A DNA stretch of 64,000 nucleotides from Marinomonas sp. SBI8L (GTDB lineage Bacteria; Pseudomonadota; Gammaproteobacteria; Pseudomonadales; Marinomonadaceae): positions 124,001 to 188,000 of the forward strand of contig NZ_JSEO01000009.1 in assembly GCF_001624705.1 (NCBI RefSeq), written 5' to 3'. Every line of letters starts with the position of its first letter. Positions within the stretch are counted from its first letter, which is position 1. The notes under the pieces were generated by a model, which was not told the origin of the DNA, did no database searches, and saw only the letters and a program-made list of their open reading frames with translations. Of this stretch, positions 1 to 8,559 are shown piece after piece. Made by a program: the position numbers and the translations under genes.

Positions 1-219
1 TAAAATTGAAGGTGTCAAAATACGGTTATTAGTGATGGTCTGAAACACTATGGAGGATGACGCAATCGCCATAGCGGCTAACAGAATCGCAATTAGCTTG
101 GGGATCCGACGTGATAGAAAAAACTGATAGTTTTCTGGTGTTAGTCCTTTTCCAATAAACAGCGAGCTTAGAAGCAAGGCTACGACAGCAAGAGCCAGTA
201 ATTTTGCCGAATCATGCAT
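1..219 (-). CDS. Iron-siderophore ABC transporter permease, FecCD family (partial)
   Basis: Inner-membrane permease subunit that would pair with the next permease (212..1162) to form the channel of a ferric-siderophore ABC importer. Only the first 73 codons are inside the window; the rest runs off the left edge. The ATG at 219 opens a frame with a hydrophobic N-terminal helix followed by a SRRIPKL stretch, which matches the SR(I/L)PR(L/T) signature after the first helix of FecCD permeases and parallels SRIPRLL in its neighbour. It overlaps the neighbour's stop by 8 bases, so translation is probably coupled. Order (binding protein, permease, permease) resembles the fatBDC, ceuEBC and vctPDG systems; the ATPase gene is expected just outside the window. 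Confidence 0.8.
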   Translation of the reverse strand, partial: MHDSAKLLALAVVALLLSSLFIGKGLTPENYQFFLSRRIPKLIAILLAAMAIASSSIVFQTITNNRILTPSIL

Positions 220-1162
220 TGGATTTATCCTTTAAAATCAGATGAATAAAGACTGCTCCGCCAAATATACTAATGATAATTGAGATTGGAATTTCATAAG
301 GGAAAACGATGATTCTCCCTAATATGTCGCAGATCAGCACCAGAATGACACCGGTAAAAGCAACCCAAGGTAGGTTACGGCGCATATTGTCACCGATAAA
401 AAGAGACACCAGATTAGGGACAATAAGGCCAAGGAAGGGCAGCATGCCCACTATCATGACGACAGAAGAAGAGAGTATGGCTACCAACACTACACCGATC
501 AGCACTACTTTTTGATAGTTGATACCTATGTTCTTAGCAAAGCTTTCCCCTACACTGGCCGCACTAAATTTATGAGCATATAAATAGGCAAGGATAGACA
601 CAGGTAAAGCTAGGTATAGAAACTCATAATTGCCTTTTAACACAGAAGCGAAGTTTGCGACTGTCCAGGATCCTAGTGTTTGTACCAAGTCATACTTGTA
701 GGCAATAAAGGTTGTCATTGAAGACACAAGGTTGCCGTACATAATGCCAATTAAGGGAACTAAGACGGTATTTTTGAATTTTAGATGCTGTAGGAAGCGT
801 ACAAAAATAACGGTTCCCACTAGGGAAAAGGTAAAAATGCTGGCGAGGTGAACCCAGTTAGCACTGCCTGCAAAGAGAATTAGCGCCACAATATAACCAA
901 ACATGGCCCAGTCAATCGTGCCTGTGGTGGAAGGGGCCGCAAAACGGTTTTGTACAACCTGCTGCATGATTAAGCCTGCAATGCTGAGCCCAGCGCCTGC
1001 AAGGATAATGGCTAACAATCTAGGTATACGACTGGTAAAAAGGATATCTAAGCTGTGTGGGTCACTAAGGTTAGCAAAAGAGAGCTCTGCCACACCGATA
1101 AATAATGAAGCACAAGCAAGGCTTAATAACAGGCCAATGGTGAGAATATGAGGGACTTTCAT
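212..1162 (-). CDS. Iron-siderophore ABC transporter permease, FecCD family (FatD/CeuB/VctD-like)
   Basis: Membrane subunit of a ferric-siderophore importer, 316 residues, the usual FecCD length. About nine hydrophobic segments are visible. The family signature SRIPRLLAIILAGAGL lies at about residues 44-59 and is followed by GLIMQ and NRFAAPST, typical of the CeuB/FatD/VctD branch rather than the BtuC branch. A GMLPFLGLIVPNL stretch near residue 240 matches the loop that contacts the ATPase. The ATG at 1162 has no clear Shine-Dalgarno; instead a strong stem-loop (1171..1200) ends 9 bases upstream, so expression is probably lower than that of the binding protein. The substrate siderophore cannot be told from sequence. 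Confidence 0.9.
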   Translation of the reverse strand: MKVPHILTIGLLLSLACASLFIGVAELSFANLSDPHSLDILFTSRIPRLLAIILAGAGLSIAGLIMQQVVQNRFAAPSTTGTIDWAMFGYIVALILFAGSANWVHLASIFTFSLVGTVIFVRFLQHLKFKNTVLVPLIGIMYGNLVSSMTTFIAYKYDLVQTLGSWTVANFASVLKGNYEFLYLALPVSILAYLYAHKFSAASVGESFAKNIGINYQKVVLIGVVLVAILSSSVVMIVGMLPFLGLIVPNLVSLFIGDNMRRNLPWVAFTGVILVLICDILGRIIVFPYEIPISIIISIFGGAVFIHLILKDKSNA

Positions 1163-1170
1163 AGCATAAG

Positions 1171-1200
1171 AGTTGGCATAGCAATCTGGCTATGCCAACT
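1171..1200 (-). promoter_or_regulatory. Stem-loop between siderophore binding-protein gene and permease gene
   Basis: A perfect 12-bp inverted repeat, AGTTGGCATAGC with GCTATGCCAACT, encloses a 6-base loop. It lies 8 bases after the binding-protein stop codon and directly before the permease start. There is no following T-run on the minus strand, so it looks like an mRNA 3'-end stabiliser or partial attenuator, not a full terminator. Confidence 0.7.
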
Positions 1201-1208
1201 GAGGTAAC

Positions 1209-2129
1209 CTACTTGTTTATTGCTTTAGTAAGATCATTAATCATGGTCAATGTTGATTCATAACCACCTGGTGCTAAATACCAAGCCGCTGGATCCAAGT
1301 AGATGATTTGACCATTTTTAGCCGCAGGGGTTGCGTTAACCAAATTATTGTTAAATAAGGTTTTTGCTTTACCTGTGCTCATACCTATTGCTTGTTCGCG
1401 ATCCATAATCAGCAAGACTTCTGGTTTAGCATCAGCAATATATTCAAATGAAATTAAATCACCGTGTCGACGTGGTTTAGATGACACCTTTTGTGATTTG
1501 CTGGCTTTAAAACCTGCTTCTTGATAGATAAAAGAAAAGCGGCTGACAGGTCCAAACATGGATACATTATTACCACTATTCATCACAGTCAGAGCCTTAA
1601 CACTCTGTTGAGATACTTGAGCATTTAAATGCTCAATACGCTTTTCTACATTGTTAATTAGCTGGCTCGCTTCTTGTTCTTTATCCAGAATATCACCCAA
1701 GGTTTGCCAGTGCTGTTTGGTGCTAGCCCAGTAATCTTTCGTGTCGATATCTAACATATAGGTAGGCGCGATTTCAGTAAGGTCTTTATAGCTTTTACCT
1801 AGGCGAGCCTCAGCAATAATCAAGTCAGGTTTTAGTTCAAACAAGGTCTCGTAATTTACTTCCTTTAGGCCACCTGTGTTGGCGTATTTATCAGAAGCAT
1901 ATTGACTTAAGTAAGGCGGAATATTTTGCTTAGGAAGGCCAACAGGTGCGACACCAAGCGTATTGAGGTAATCCAGACTTGAAAATCCCAGTACAACGAT
2001 TCGTTCAGGAGTATTATCTAGCGTTACTTTACCCATGTCGTGTTGGTAGGTTTTAGCAAGGACACTGGAGGAGCCAATTGCAAGCAGGATAGAGGTTGCA
2101 GCGGTTAGCAGCTTGGTTGTTAATGTCAT
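1209..2129 (-). CDS. Siderophore-binding periplasmic protein (FatB/CeuE/VctP-like)
   Basis: Periplasmic receptor delivering a ferric siderophore to the two downstream permeases. The start at ATG 2129 gives a 306-residue protein with a normal signal peptide (MTLTTK, hydrophobic core, cleavage near VLA/KTY) and a GGAAAAC ribosome site; the frame is open further upstream, but that part covers the Fur-like site and is not protein-like. The Fhu/Fep fold is shown by TPERIVVLGFSSLDYLNTLG at about residues 43-62 and by LKPDLIIAEARLGKSYKDL further on. No lipobox cysteine, so it is predicted to be soluble rather than anchored. First gene of the operon. Confidence 0.88.
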   Translation of the reverse strand: MTLTTKLLTAATSILLAIGSSSVLAKTYQHDMGKVTLDNTPERIVVLGFSSLDYLNTLGVAPVGLPKQNIPPYLSQYASDKYANTGGLKEVNYETLFELKPDLIIAEARLGKSYKDLTEIAPTYMLDIDTKDYWASTKQHWQTLGDILDKEQEASQLINNVEKRIEHLNAQVSQQSVKALTVMNSGNNVSMFGPVSRFSFIYQEAGFKASKSQKVSSKPRRHGDLISFEYIADAKPEVLLIMDREQAIGMSTGKAKTLFNNNLVNATPAAKNGQIIYLDPAAWYLAPGGYESTLTMINDLTKAINK

Positions 2130-2167
2130 AGTGTTTTCCGTTGGCTCAATGGAGGCAAAAAGGTTAC

Positions 2168-2182
2168 GAATAAGAATTATTC
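2168..2182 (-). promoter_or_regulatory. Candidate Fur box upstream of the siderophore importer
   Basis: On the minus strand the 15 bases GAATAATTCTTATTC form a 7-1-7 inverted repeat with one mismatch, 39 bases before the binding-protein start. This is the architecture of the Fur box (TGATAATNATTATCA) and shares the ATAAT core. Position and gene function agree with iron repression. No TonB-dependent receptor gene is visible nearby. Confidence 0.55.
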
Positions 2183-2373
2183 TCGATTCGAGGGAGGTTA
2201 ACACAGGCATAACCTTGCGCAATTTAATCTGGAGATAATGGTTATTTAGAATTTAAATAATGTTTTTGACAGGCTAAATAGTTTTTTGTCAGACAGGCGT
2301 CTGTTTCCTCTTAGACAATCAGATAGATACATTTTAGCCCGGCCGGATTCGCTCTTTTTATTGGGGGCAAAAG

Positions 2374-3285
2374 TTAAAGCTTGGTTTTAGATTTATTCAG
2401 GCCGGCTAAGCGATTATGGTCTGATTTAATCTCTTCTTCCATAAAGTCAAAGAAGGCTTTAACCCTAGCTGAGTGCTCAAGGTCGCTATGTGTCATCATC
2501 CATAAATCAGTGCCCTTGTGTTCCATTTCTATATCTACCTTTTGTAGTTTTTGAGATGAATCCCCGATGAAACAAGGCATATAGGCCAGCCCTATACCTT
2601 GCTCCGCAGCAATCATAAGTGGCTCGTAAGAGTCCGCTTTGAGAATAATTTGTTCTTTAGGAATGGCTTCAGAAATGATGTGATTTGCGCTTCTTTGGAT
2701 TATGGCGGGTGTTCTGCCTAACCATTGAGCGGATTTCAATGGCTGTTTGCCTTGGAGGCTATTGAGGTAGTTAGGGTCGCCATAAACACCAAAAGCAATC
2801 TTGCATAACTTGGTGGCTTTAACCGACTCGGGCAAGGTATTGGCAGGTCTAATTGCAACATCGGCATCTAGATGTGACAGATCTAATAAGCGTGAGGTGA
2901 CATTAAGCTCTAACTGTATTTTAGGATATAACCTATGAAAACTCGCTAGGTGTTTGGCTAAAACCAACCTTAGCAGCGCATCTGTGGTGGTTAACCTGAT
3001 GACGCCTTCCAACTTCATTTCTTGACCGAAGATTTTACGCTCTAAGGCCTTCACTGTTGTTTCTATTGAGAGGGCAGAATCAAGTAACTCTTGCCCTTCT
3101 GCTGTCAGCTTATAGCCATTTGGCAACTTATGAAAAAGCTGTAATTTGTGCCTGTATTCGAATGCATTGATTCGGCGAAGTACTGTGCTGTGGTTAACGC
3201 CCAATGACCTTGCCGCCGCAGCGACAGAACCTTCATTGGCAACGGTCAGAACATATTGTAAATCGCCCCATCTAATGCTGTGCAT
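2374..3285 (-). CDS. LysR-family transcriptional regulator
   Basis: DNA-binding regulator of 303 residues, the normal LysR length. The N-terminal winged helix is at about residues 5-63, with SVAAAARSLGVNHSTVLRRI as the recognition region. The effector-binding domain follows from about residue 90, with GVIRLTTTDALL at its start. It diverges from the SnoaL-like gene at 3383 with 97 bases between the starts, so regulation of that gene is the simple inference. It resembles the subgroup that includes regulators of small detoxification genes, but no effector can be named. Confidence 0.9.
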   Translation of the reverse strand: MHSIRWGDLQYVLTVANEGSVAAAARSLGVNHSTVLRRINAFEYRHKLQLFHKLPNGYKLTAEGQELLDSALSIETTVKALERKIFGQEMKLEGVIRLTTTDALLRLVLAKHLASFHRLYPKIQLELNVTSRLLDLSHLDADVAIRPANTLPESVKATKLCKIAFGVYGDPNYLNSLQGKQPLKSAQWLGRTPAIIQRSANHIISEAIPKEQIILKADSYEPLMIAAEQGIGLAYMPCFIGDSSQKLQKVDIEMEHKGTDLWMMTHSDLEHSARVKAFFDFMEEEIKSDHNRLAGLNKSKTKL

Positions 3286-3382
3286 TCATGCATATCCAAT
3301 GTGTTTAATTGATGAATTTATATAAAAATTAGCACAGGTATAGTAATTACAACAACCACGAAAGCTCATTTGGAGACACACC

Positions 3383-3889
3383 ATGTTTAACAAACAGACG
3401 TTTATTGCGCTATTCAGCCTGCTTGCCTTTTTTCAGGTTTCATCAGCCTCAGCGGGCTCTGATACTTATAAAAAAGCAGATTCTGCTAAGACACTGGAAA
3501 CGGCTCAGGCATTTTTATGGGCTGCAGGGTCAGGTGATATGAAAAAGCTAGATGCTCTTATGACAGATGATTTTGTTTGGCATAACGAAGGTGACTCAAG
3601 TATCCCTTGGATTGGTAATTGGGAAGGTAAAAACATTGTATTTGATTCCTTCCTTCCTCACTTTGGCGCAGGCTTAAAAGTAACAAGTTGGTCGACGGAT
3701 TATAGTTTTGCTAATGGTGATCAAGCTGTCTTTATGGGCACCATGAGTGCTATTGCTAACGAATCTGGCAAAGATACTGGCAAGTTTAGCTGGGCAGTAC
3801 GAGTACAGGTCGAAGATGGCAAGGTGAAGAATTGGAACTGGTTCGAAGATAGTTATGCCGTGTCTAAAGCCTTCCACGGTGAAAACTAA
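3383..3889 (+). CDS. Secreted SnoaL/NTF2-like protein
   Basis: Small protein of 168 residues with a signal peptide (cleavage near SSASA/GS at residue 24-25), therefore periplasmic. The mature part has the SnoaL-like layout: a helical start ending AFLWAAGSGDMKKLDALM, then DDFVWHNEGDSS and a WEGKN turn, followed by beta-strands with FSWAVRVQVEDGKVKNWNWFED. This fold is used by small ketosteroid-isomerase-like enzymes and by binding proteins, so the reaction is unknown. A good GGAGAC ribosome site precedes the ATG. It is divergent from the LysR gene and followed by a stem-loop and a small membrane protein gene. Confidence 0.75.
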   Translation: MFNKQTFIALFSLLAFFQVSSASAGSDTYKKADSAKTLETAQAFLWAAGSGDMKKLDALMTDDFVWHNEGDSSIPWIGNWEGKNIVFDSFLPHFGAGLKVTSWSTDYSFANGDQAVFMGTMSAIANESGKDTGKFSWAVRVQVEDGKVKNWNWFEDSYAVSKAFHGEN

Positions 3890-3950
3890 AACCAAGTGAT
3901 TCAGATATATCATTAAAAGATATATACCTGATAAAAGCCGTAAAACAAGC

Positions 3951-3981
3951 ACGCAGAATGGGGTCATCCTTCATTCTGCGT
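3951..3981 (+). terminator. Stem-loop between the SnoaL-like gene and the membrane-protein gene
   Basis: A perfect 10-bp inverted repeat, ACGCAGAATG with CATTCTGCGT, around an 11-base loop. The pairing extends with two mismatches into AAACAAGC and CTTTGTTT. The following T-rich run is short, so termination is probably partial. Confidence 0.55.
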
Positions 3982-4022
3982 CTTTGTTTGGTAAGTCGTT
4001 ACTTTGATTATAGGAAGATAGG

Positions 4023-4406
4023 ATGCTATTCGCGCGTTTAGCCACAATTACTTATGTTATTTGGGGGCTGTTGCACCTTTTTGCTGCTTACGAAGTTTAT
4101 TCGCTAGGTAAAACCCTTGAAGAGAGTGTGATACAAGGCCGTATTCTACAAGATGCTTGGAACATACTTTTCTTTGCATGCTTCGGAACGTTTGTTGGCG
4201 TTAAGTACATTTGGAACAACCAAAGAATAGGGCACTGGCTCAATTGGGTGGTAGTAAGTGCTGGTGATATTGGCTTTATCCTCACCATGCTAGTACCTGG
4301 CTATATTTCACTTGTTCCTGGTGGGTTAGGCCCCTTGTTCTGGCTCTTAGCTGCAGGTCTATCTATGTTAGCCATGATAGATAAAAGGCAAGAAAAGCAG
4401 GTTTAG
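4023..4406 (+). CDS. Small integral membrane protein of unknown function
   Basis: A 127-residue protein with about four hydrophobic segments (roughly residues 3-23, 43-60, 76-93 and 98-118) separated by short charged loops. The tail KRQEKQV is basic and probably cytoplasmic. The start at 4023 follows an AGGAAG ribosome site. I do not recognise the family beyond a generic small bacterial membrane protein. It lies 133 bases after the SnoaL-like gene on the same strand, so co-transcription through the stem-loop is possible. Confidence 0.65.
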   Translation: MLFARLATITYVIWGLLHLFAAYEVYSLGKTLEESVIQGRILQDAWNILFFACFGTFVGVKYIWNNQRIGHWLNWVVVSAGDIGFILTMLVPGYISLVPGGLGPLFWLLAAGLSMLAMIDKRQEKQV

Positions 4407-4560
4407 GAGCCGCTCTTTCAGGCGCTTCTTATTTAGGAAAAGTGGGGTGGGAATGACAAGGTCGTAATGACAAAAGTGAAATCTTTGAAGTTCATTTATG
4501 CTAACAATCACTCAATATTCTGAATGTGCTTATGTAGGATATTAATCCTATTTTACTTTC

Positions 4561-4661
4561 AATAATGGGAATATAGTTCCATATTCAACTTATTGGAGTT
4601 GCTTGAGATTCAAGGTTGGACTATATTCCCATCAATGGTTCAATAATGGGAATATAGTCCC
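4561..4661 (+). promoter_or_regulatory. HipB-type operator array (three sites)
   Basis: The 20-base block AATAATGGGAATATAGTTCC at 4561-4580 recurs at 4642-4661 with one base changed. An inverted copy (GGACTATATTCCCAT) lies at 4618-4632. Each has a GGAA/TTCC-like dyad. A further dyad, TAGGAT-ATTA-ATCCTA, lies at 4535-4550. All sit directly in front of the antitoxin start, as expected for autoregulation by HipB-like proteins, which bind paired GGATA-type half sites. Confidence 0.65.
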
Positions 4662-4674
4662 TTTGGTTGGTAAT

Positions 4675-4980
4675 ATGGCTAAGCGTAACTTACACAATGT
4701 ACTGTTTCCAAAGCAGCGCAAAATCCTGACGCATTTTGGTGAAGACTTGCTGTTGGCGATGAAACGACGTGGTTTTACAAAAAAGCTGCTGTGTGAACGT
4801 ACTGGTTTTGATCATAAAACCGTGAACAAAGTCTTCGCAGGTGATCCGGGCGTTGCCATAGGCACTTACTTAAAAGTGATGGCCGTTCTTGGCATGGAAA
4901 GCAACTTTACAGAAATGGCTGCTCATGATGAAGTGGGTATCAAGCTGCAAAACATAAAATTGCTGGAAGGTTCAAGATGA
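4675..4980 (+). CDS. hipB: HipB-like antitoxin / helix-turn-helix autorepressor
   Basis: Antitoxin partner of the HipA kinase, 101 residues with an ATG start at 4675. A longer frame from a TTG at 4603 would run through the operator repeats, so the short form is preferred even though its ribosome site is weak. The Cro/HipB helix-turn-helix spans about residues 20-75: LLLAMKRRGFTKKLLCERTG, then FDHKTVNKVFAGDPGVAIGTYLKV, where the recognition helix is expected. Its TGA overlaps the hipA ATG as ATGA, so the two are translationally coupled. It should neutralise HipA and repress the operon through the array at 4561-4661. Confidence 0.82.
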   Translation: MAKRNLHNVLFPKQRKILTHFGEDLLLAMKRRGFTKKLLCERTGFDHKTVNKVFAGDPGVAIGTYLKVMAVLGMESNFTEMAAHDEVGIKLQNIKLLEGSR

Positions 4981-6227
4981 GCCGTGAAATCGTCGAAGTC
5001 TATGCCGACTGGCAGCCAATTGAGGCACCTTTGCTAATTGGACAGCTTGCTTACAGTGATTCAAGTCGAGGTGGAGTGTTTAGTTTTGCCTACGATAAAG
5101 CATTTTTAACTTCTAGATATCGCTTGCAAATCGATCCTATGCTGACACTTCACTCAGGAGATCTCTACAACGACGAAGCCGATAAAAACTTTCGTGCATT
5201 TCTTGATTCATCGCCTGATAGATGGGGACGTATTTTAATGCAGCGGCGTGCGGCGATTGAGGCGCGCAAAGGCATTCGAGCAACAAGTCGATTAAACGAG
5301 CTGGATTACCTGCTGGGCGTACACGACTCTTACCGGATGGGTGGTATTCGATTTAAGCGAGCAGGCTCGGCTGAGTTCTTAGATGATAACGCTGAGTTTG
5401 CTGCGCCGCCAATGGCTTCTTTGCGAGAGCTAGAGCACGCAGCAATGCAGATTGAAAAAGACGATAACATCGACAGTGACGAGTATTACCGCTGGTTGAA
5501 AATGCTGATTTCCCCTGGCTCATCACTAGGCGGTGCAAGACCCAAGGCTTGTGTGACAGATGAACAAGGCCACTTGTGGATCGCTAAATTTCCCAATTTA
5601 AACGATACCCACGATGTGGGAGCATGGGAGATGGTTTGCTATAAATTGGCTTTGGCTGCAGGTGTTGATATGTTTCCTAGTGAAATTAGGCTGTTTTCAT
5701 CACAGCATCATACTTTTTTAACAAAACGCTTTGACCGACAAGGAATGCAGCGGCTGCATTTTTCGTCTGCTATGACTCAACTCCAATACTACGATGGAGA
5801 GCAATCCCAAGGTGCTAGCTATTTGGAAATCGCTGAATTTCTTTCCACTCAAGGGGCGCAAACAGAAACGGATTTAGCACAACTATGGCGTCGTATCCTG
5901 TTTAATATTGCGGTGTCCAACACGGATGATCACCTGCGTAACCATGGTTTTTTATTGACCAAAAATGGCTGGAAGTTATCACCAGCTTATGACTTAAACC
6001 CTATTGTTGGTAAGCACGGTCTACATCTGAATATTACAGATGCAGACAATGCCTTAGACTACCAGCTAGCCTTTGATGTGAAAGACTTCTTTCGGCTTTC
6101 TCAAACTCAAGCCACGCAAATTTACGATGAAGTATTAATTGCGGTTAAGCAATGGCAAGTTGTCGCTCAGCAGCTAGGGATCAGCCGAACCGAGCAAATC
6201 TTAAAAGAATCGGCGTTTAATGTTTAA
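4977..6227 (+). CDS. hipA: HipA-family serine/threonine kinase toxin
   Basis: Type II toxin, 416 residues. Known HipA proteins phosphorylate aminoacyl-tRNA synthetases such as GltX, causing growth arrest and persistence; the target of this one is unknown. The N-terminal subdomain carries FLDSSPDRWGRILMQRR (76-92). The glycine-rich loop SPGSSLGGARPKA is at 179-191, with the serines that are autophosphorylated in the family. The probable ATP lysine is K204 (WIAKFP). Catalytic residues are in SNTDDHLRNHGF (D317, N322) and the metal-binding AYDLNP (D339). All key residues are intact, so the toxin should be active. Confidence 0.92.
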   Translation: MSREIVEVYADWQPIEAPLLIGQLAYSDSSRGGVFSFAYDKAFLTSRYRLQIDPMLTLHSGDLYNDEADKNFRAFLDSSPDRWGRILMQRRAAIEARKGIRATSRLNELDYLLGVHDSYRMGGIRFKRAGSAEFLDDNAEFAAPPMASLRELEHAAMQIEKDDNIDSDEYYRWLKMLISPGSSLGGARPKACVTDEQGHLWIAKFPNLNDTHDVGAWEMVCYKLALAAGVDMFPSEIRLFSSQHHTFLTKRFDRQGMQRLHFSSAMTQLQYYDGEQSQGASYLEIAEFLSTQGAQTETDLAQLWRRILFNIAVSNTDDHLRNHGFLLTKNGWKLSPAYDLNPIVGKHGLHLNITDADNALDYQLAFDVKDFFRLSQTQATQIYDEVLIAVKQWQVVAQQLGISRTEQILKESAFNV

Positions 6228-6232
6228 TACGT

Positions 6233-6286
6233 AAGTAAAACTATATTTTTAATTTTTCTTTAGATAAAGAAGGGATAGTTTTACTT
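6233..6286. repeat. Inverted repeat downstream of hipA
   Basis: AAGTAAAACTAT at 6233-6244 pairs perfectly with ATAGTTTTACTT at 6275-6286 across a 30-base A/T-rich loop containing a small CTTT-AAAG hairpin. It lacks the G/C-rich stem of a typical terminator. The 11-mer TTTTACTTTCA at 6279-6289 also occurs at 4551-4561, upstream of the antitoxin, so it flanks the module as a direct repeat. Confidence 0.5.
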
Positions 6287-6366
6287 TCAGTCTTTGCCTC
6301 ACATTTCGCTTTTTATAACACGTCGCTCAACTGTTAGTTTTAACGGGTAACTTTCTACCTAGGAAA

Positions 6367-7233
6367 CTATTCGATGTTTTGAATCTGCTCACGCATTTGT
6401 TCGATCAGAACCTTAAGTTCTACCGCGCTTTGGGTGGTTTCGATGACAATAGATTTAGAAGAAAGGGTATTGGCTTCGCGATTAAGTTCTTGCATCAAGA
6501 AGTCGAGACGACGGCCTATTGGGCCTTTTTGTTTAAGTTGACGGCGTACTTCTTTGGTGTGAGCAGCAAGGCGGTCGAGTTCTTCGGCCACATCGGCTTT
6601 TTGCGCCACAATGACAATCTCTTGTTCAACGCGTGTTGGCTCAAGTTCTAGTTTAGCGTCGGCCATTTTATCCAATAGATTTTGCTTTTGCGCGGCGATG
6701 ATTTCAGGCAATTTCGCCTGAACTTCTACGACGATGGCATCGATAGCATCTAAGCGCTGGTGGATCATTTCTTCTAAGGCTTTACCTTCACGCAAACGAA
6801 CTTGGATTAGATCTTTTACCCCAGCGGAGAAAAGCGCCAATACTTCTTTTTTCATGGTATCAAAGTCGTTACCTGAGTCTGCCAATATGCCCGGGTACTG
6901 TAATACGTCCAGTGCCGTTGGTTGGGCAAGGTTAGGCATATGTTGCGCCAGAGCTTGTAATGCTTGTGCTAGGCTCTGGGCATTATCCGCGTTGATGTTT
7001 AAGCCAGAAGAAGCTTTATCTATTGCTTGGAATCTCAGTTGGCACTCAACTTTACCGCGAGTAAGCTGCTTTCTTAGTTGATCCCTTAGATTGAATTCCA
7101 GCTCACGAAAGCCTTCTGGCATGCGAAAGTGCGGCTCAAGATAACGTTGATTTACCGAGCGAATTTCCCAGCTTATTGTGCCCCAGTCGAAAACGGCTTC
7201 CTGACGGGAGAAGGCGGTCATGCTTGCTGTCAT
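6367..7233 (-). CDS. yicC: YicC/YloC family endoribonuclease
   Basis: Member of the YicC endoribonuclease family, which in E. coli affects turnover of small RNAs. With the ATG at 7233 it is 288 residues, matching the roughly 287 of E. coli YicC, and begins MTASMTAFSRQ, the conserved SMTAF/Y start; a longer frame begins at 7269 but adds a non-conserved tail. The family signatures EIRSVNQRYLE (about 23-33), LTRGKVEC and, near the C-terminus, IGRRLDFLMQELNREANTL and LKVLIEQMREQIQN are all present. It diverges from rph, the usual gammaproteobacterial arrangement. Confidence 0.93.
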   Translation of the reverse strand: MTASMTAFSRQEAVFDWGTISWEIRSVNQRYLEPHFRMPEGFRELEFNLRDQLRKQLTRGKVECQLRFQAIDKASSGLNINADNAQSLAQALQALAQHMPNLAQPTALDVLQYPGILADSGNDFDTMKKEVLALFSAGVKDLIQVRLREGKALEEMIHQRLDAIDAIVVEVQAKLPEIIAAQKQNLLDKMADAKLELEPTRVEQEIVIVAQKADVAEELDRLAAHTKEVRRQLKQKGPIGRRLDFLMQELNREANTLSSKSIVIETTQSAVELKVLIEQMREQIQNIE

Positions 7234-7442
7234 AATCTCATCCATTGCAATTGTTTTAAGTCGATTCAATATTGTGCCTAAGTGTAACTCAGGCCTGATT
7301 CTAGGAACAGCTAAGAGAGGGGTTAGAATCGTGCATAAAAAGGTGTTTTATTCTGCTTATTTGATACTTTATTTGTTGGCTTAGATGAGTACATTCCATG
7401 TGAGCTTAGTTATAATTAGCCTTTTCCAAATTGAAGTGAGAG

Positions 7443-8168
7443 ATGAGTATGCGTCCAAGTGGCCGAGCTGTAGATCAGTTACGTGATCTAAAAATTACCC
7501 GCAATTTTACTAAGCACGCGGAAGGCTCCGTATTAATTGAATGTGGCGATACTAAGGTGATTTGTACAGCGACCTTGGTGCCTGGCGTACCTCGTTTCTT
7601 AAAAGGTAAGGGTCAAGGTTGGATAACAGCAGAATACGGCATGCTGCCACGTTCTACCCATAGTCGTGTTGATCGTGAAGCGGCACGTGGTAAACAGACT
7701 GGCCGTACAGTAGAAATCCAACGTCTTATTGGCCGCTCTTTGCGTGCTGCGGTTGACCTTAAAAAGCTAGGCGAACATACCATCACAATCGACTGCGATG
7801 TGATTCAAGCAGATGGTGGTACACGTACTGCCTCTATCACAGGTGGTTTTGTTGCTTTAGCGGACGCGGTTAAAAAATTAGTTGAGAAAAAGAAAATCAA
7901 GGAAAATCCGATTGTCTCTCAAATTGCAGCTATCTCTGTGGGTGTCTACAAAGGTGAGGCTGTACTGGATTTAGATTATCCAGAAGATTCAAATGCTGAA
8001 ACTGATATGAATGTGATCATGAATGATAAAGGTGGCTTTATCGAAATTCAGGGCACAGCAGAAGGGGAAGCCTTCTCTGATGAGCACATGATGGGCATGC
8101 TAAAAGTTGCACGTAAAGGGATCAATGAAATCCTACAAGCACAGCGTGACGCCTTGTTTGAAAAATAG
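7443..8168 (+). CDS. rph: Ribonuclease PH
   Basis: Phosphorolytic 3'-5' exoribonuclease that trims tRNA 3' ends; forms a hexameric ring. The 241 residues are full length and show [11 protein letters not shown] at the start, [29 protein letters not shown] with the phosphate-binding region, [16 protein letters not shown], and [19 protein letters not shown]. No truncation is seen, unlike the frameshifted rph of E. coli K-12. A second ATG two codons in (7449) would give the common MRPSGR start and cannot be excluded. A terminator follows. Confidence 0.96.
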   Translation: MSMRPSGRAVDQLRDLKITRNFTKHAEGSVLIECGDTKVICTATLVPGVPRFLKGKGQGWITAEYGMLPRSTHSRVDREAARGKQTGRTVEIQRLIGRSLRAAVDLKKLGEHTITIDCDVIQADGGTRTASITGGFVALADAVKKLVEKKKIKENPIVSQIAAISVGVYKGEAVLDLDYPEDSNAETDMNVIMNDKGGFIEIQGTAEGEAFSDEHMMGMLKVARKGINEILQAQRDALFEK

Positions 8169-8188
8169 CCTTAATTAGGCTTTATAAG

Positions 8189-8222
8189 ACGCTCGCTTTC
8201 TTATGGTCAGCGGGCGTTTTTT
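8189..8222 (+). terminator. Terminator after rph
   Basis: ACGCTCGC pairs with GCGGGCGT (one wobble) around a 13-base loop and is followed by TTTTTTG. A classic Rho-independent terminator 20 bases after the rph stop. Confidence 0.75.
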
Positions 8223-8559
8223 GTTTTCTTTTGCTAAACAAACTGAACCCGACTTTATTTTTTCCACTCCCCTCTAATTAAGAAAAATCGCGCATTTGAC
8301 GATTTTAGCGGCTTTTTTGTTACCTTTTCTGCTTTTTATCACCATTATTATTCGCTTTCTAGTGTGCTAAAACATGACCCATGACGTTTCTCTCGGCTTT
8401 TTAAGAGGCAAATTCAAAGTTTCATAAATTTGCCTTGATTACTGTGCTACAAAGAAATGGCTTAGCAAGATGAGTGTTTTTTGATCACTCAGTTATTTCT
8501 TGGTTTAGGCATAGAAGTAATCAGAAAGTCGTACTTTTGAATTAATGAAGGAGCAAAAT
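8223..8559. other. Intergenic region before the thiolase gene
   Basis: No gene is visible here. There is a small AAAATCG/CGATTTT hairpin at 8284-8306 followed by a T-rich run, possibly a second terminator. The AAGGAG ribosome site of the thiolase lies at 8548-8553. The promoter should be in this stretch, but I could not choose one with confidence. Confidence 0.4.

Noticed and set aside
4603-4674. TTG start for the antitoxin
   Set aside because: It would put two of the operator repeats inside the coding region; the ATG at 4675 leaves the array as promoter sequence.
6233-6286. Terminator after hipA
   Set aside because: The 12-bp inverted repeat is A/T-rich with a 30-base loop, unlike an intrinsic terminator, so it is listed only as a repeat.
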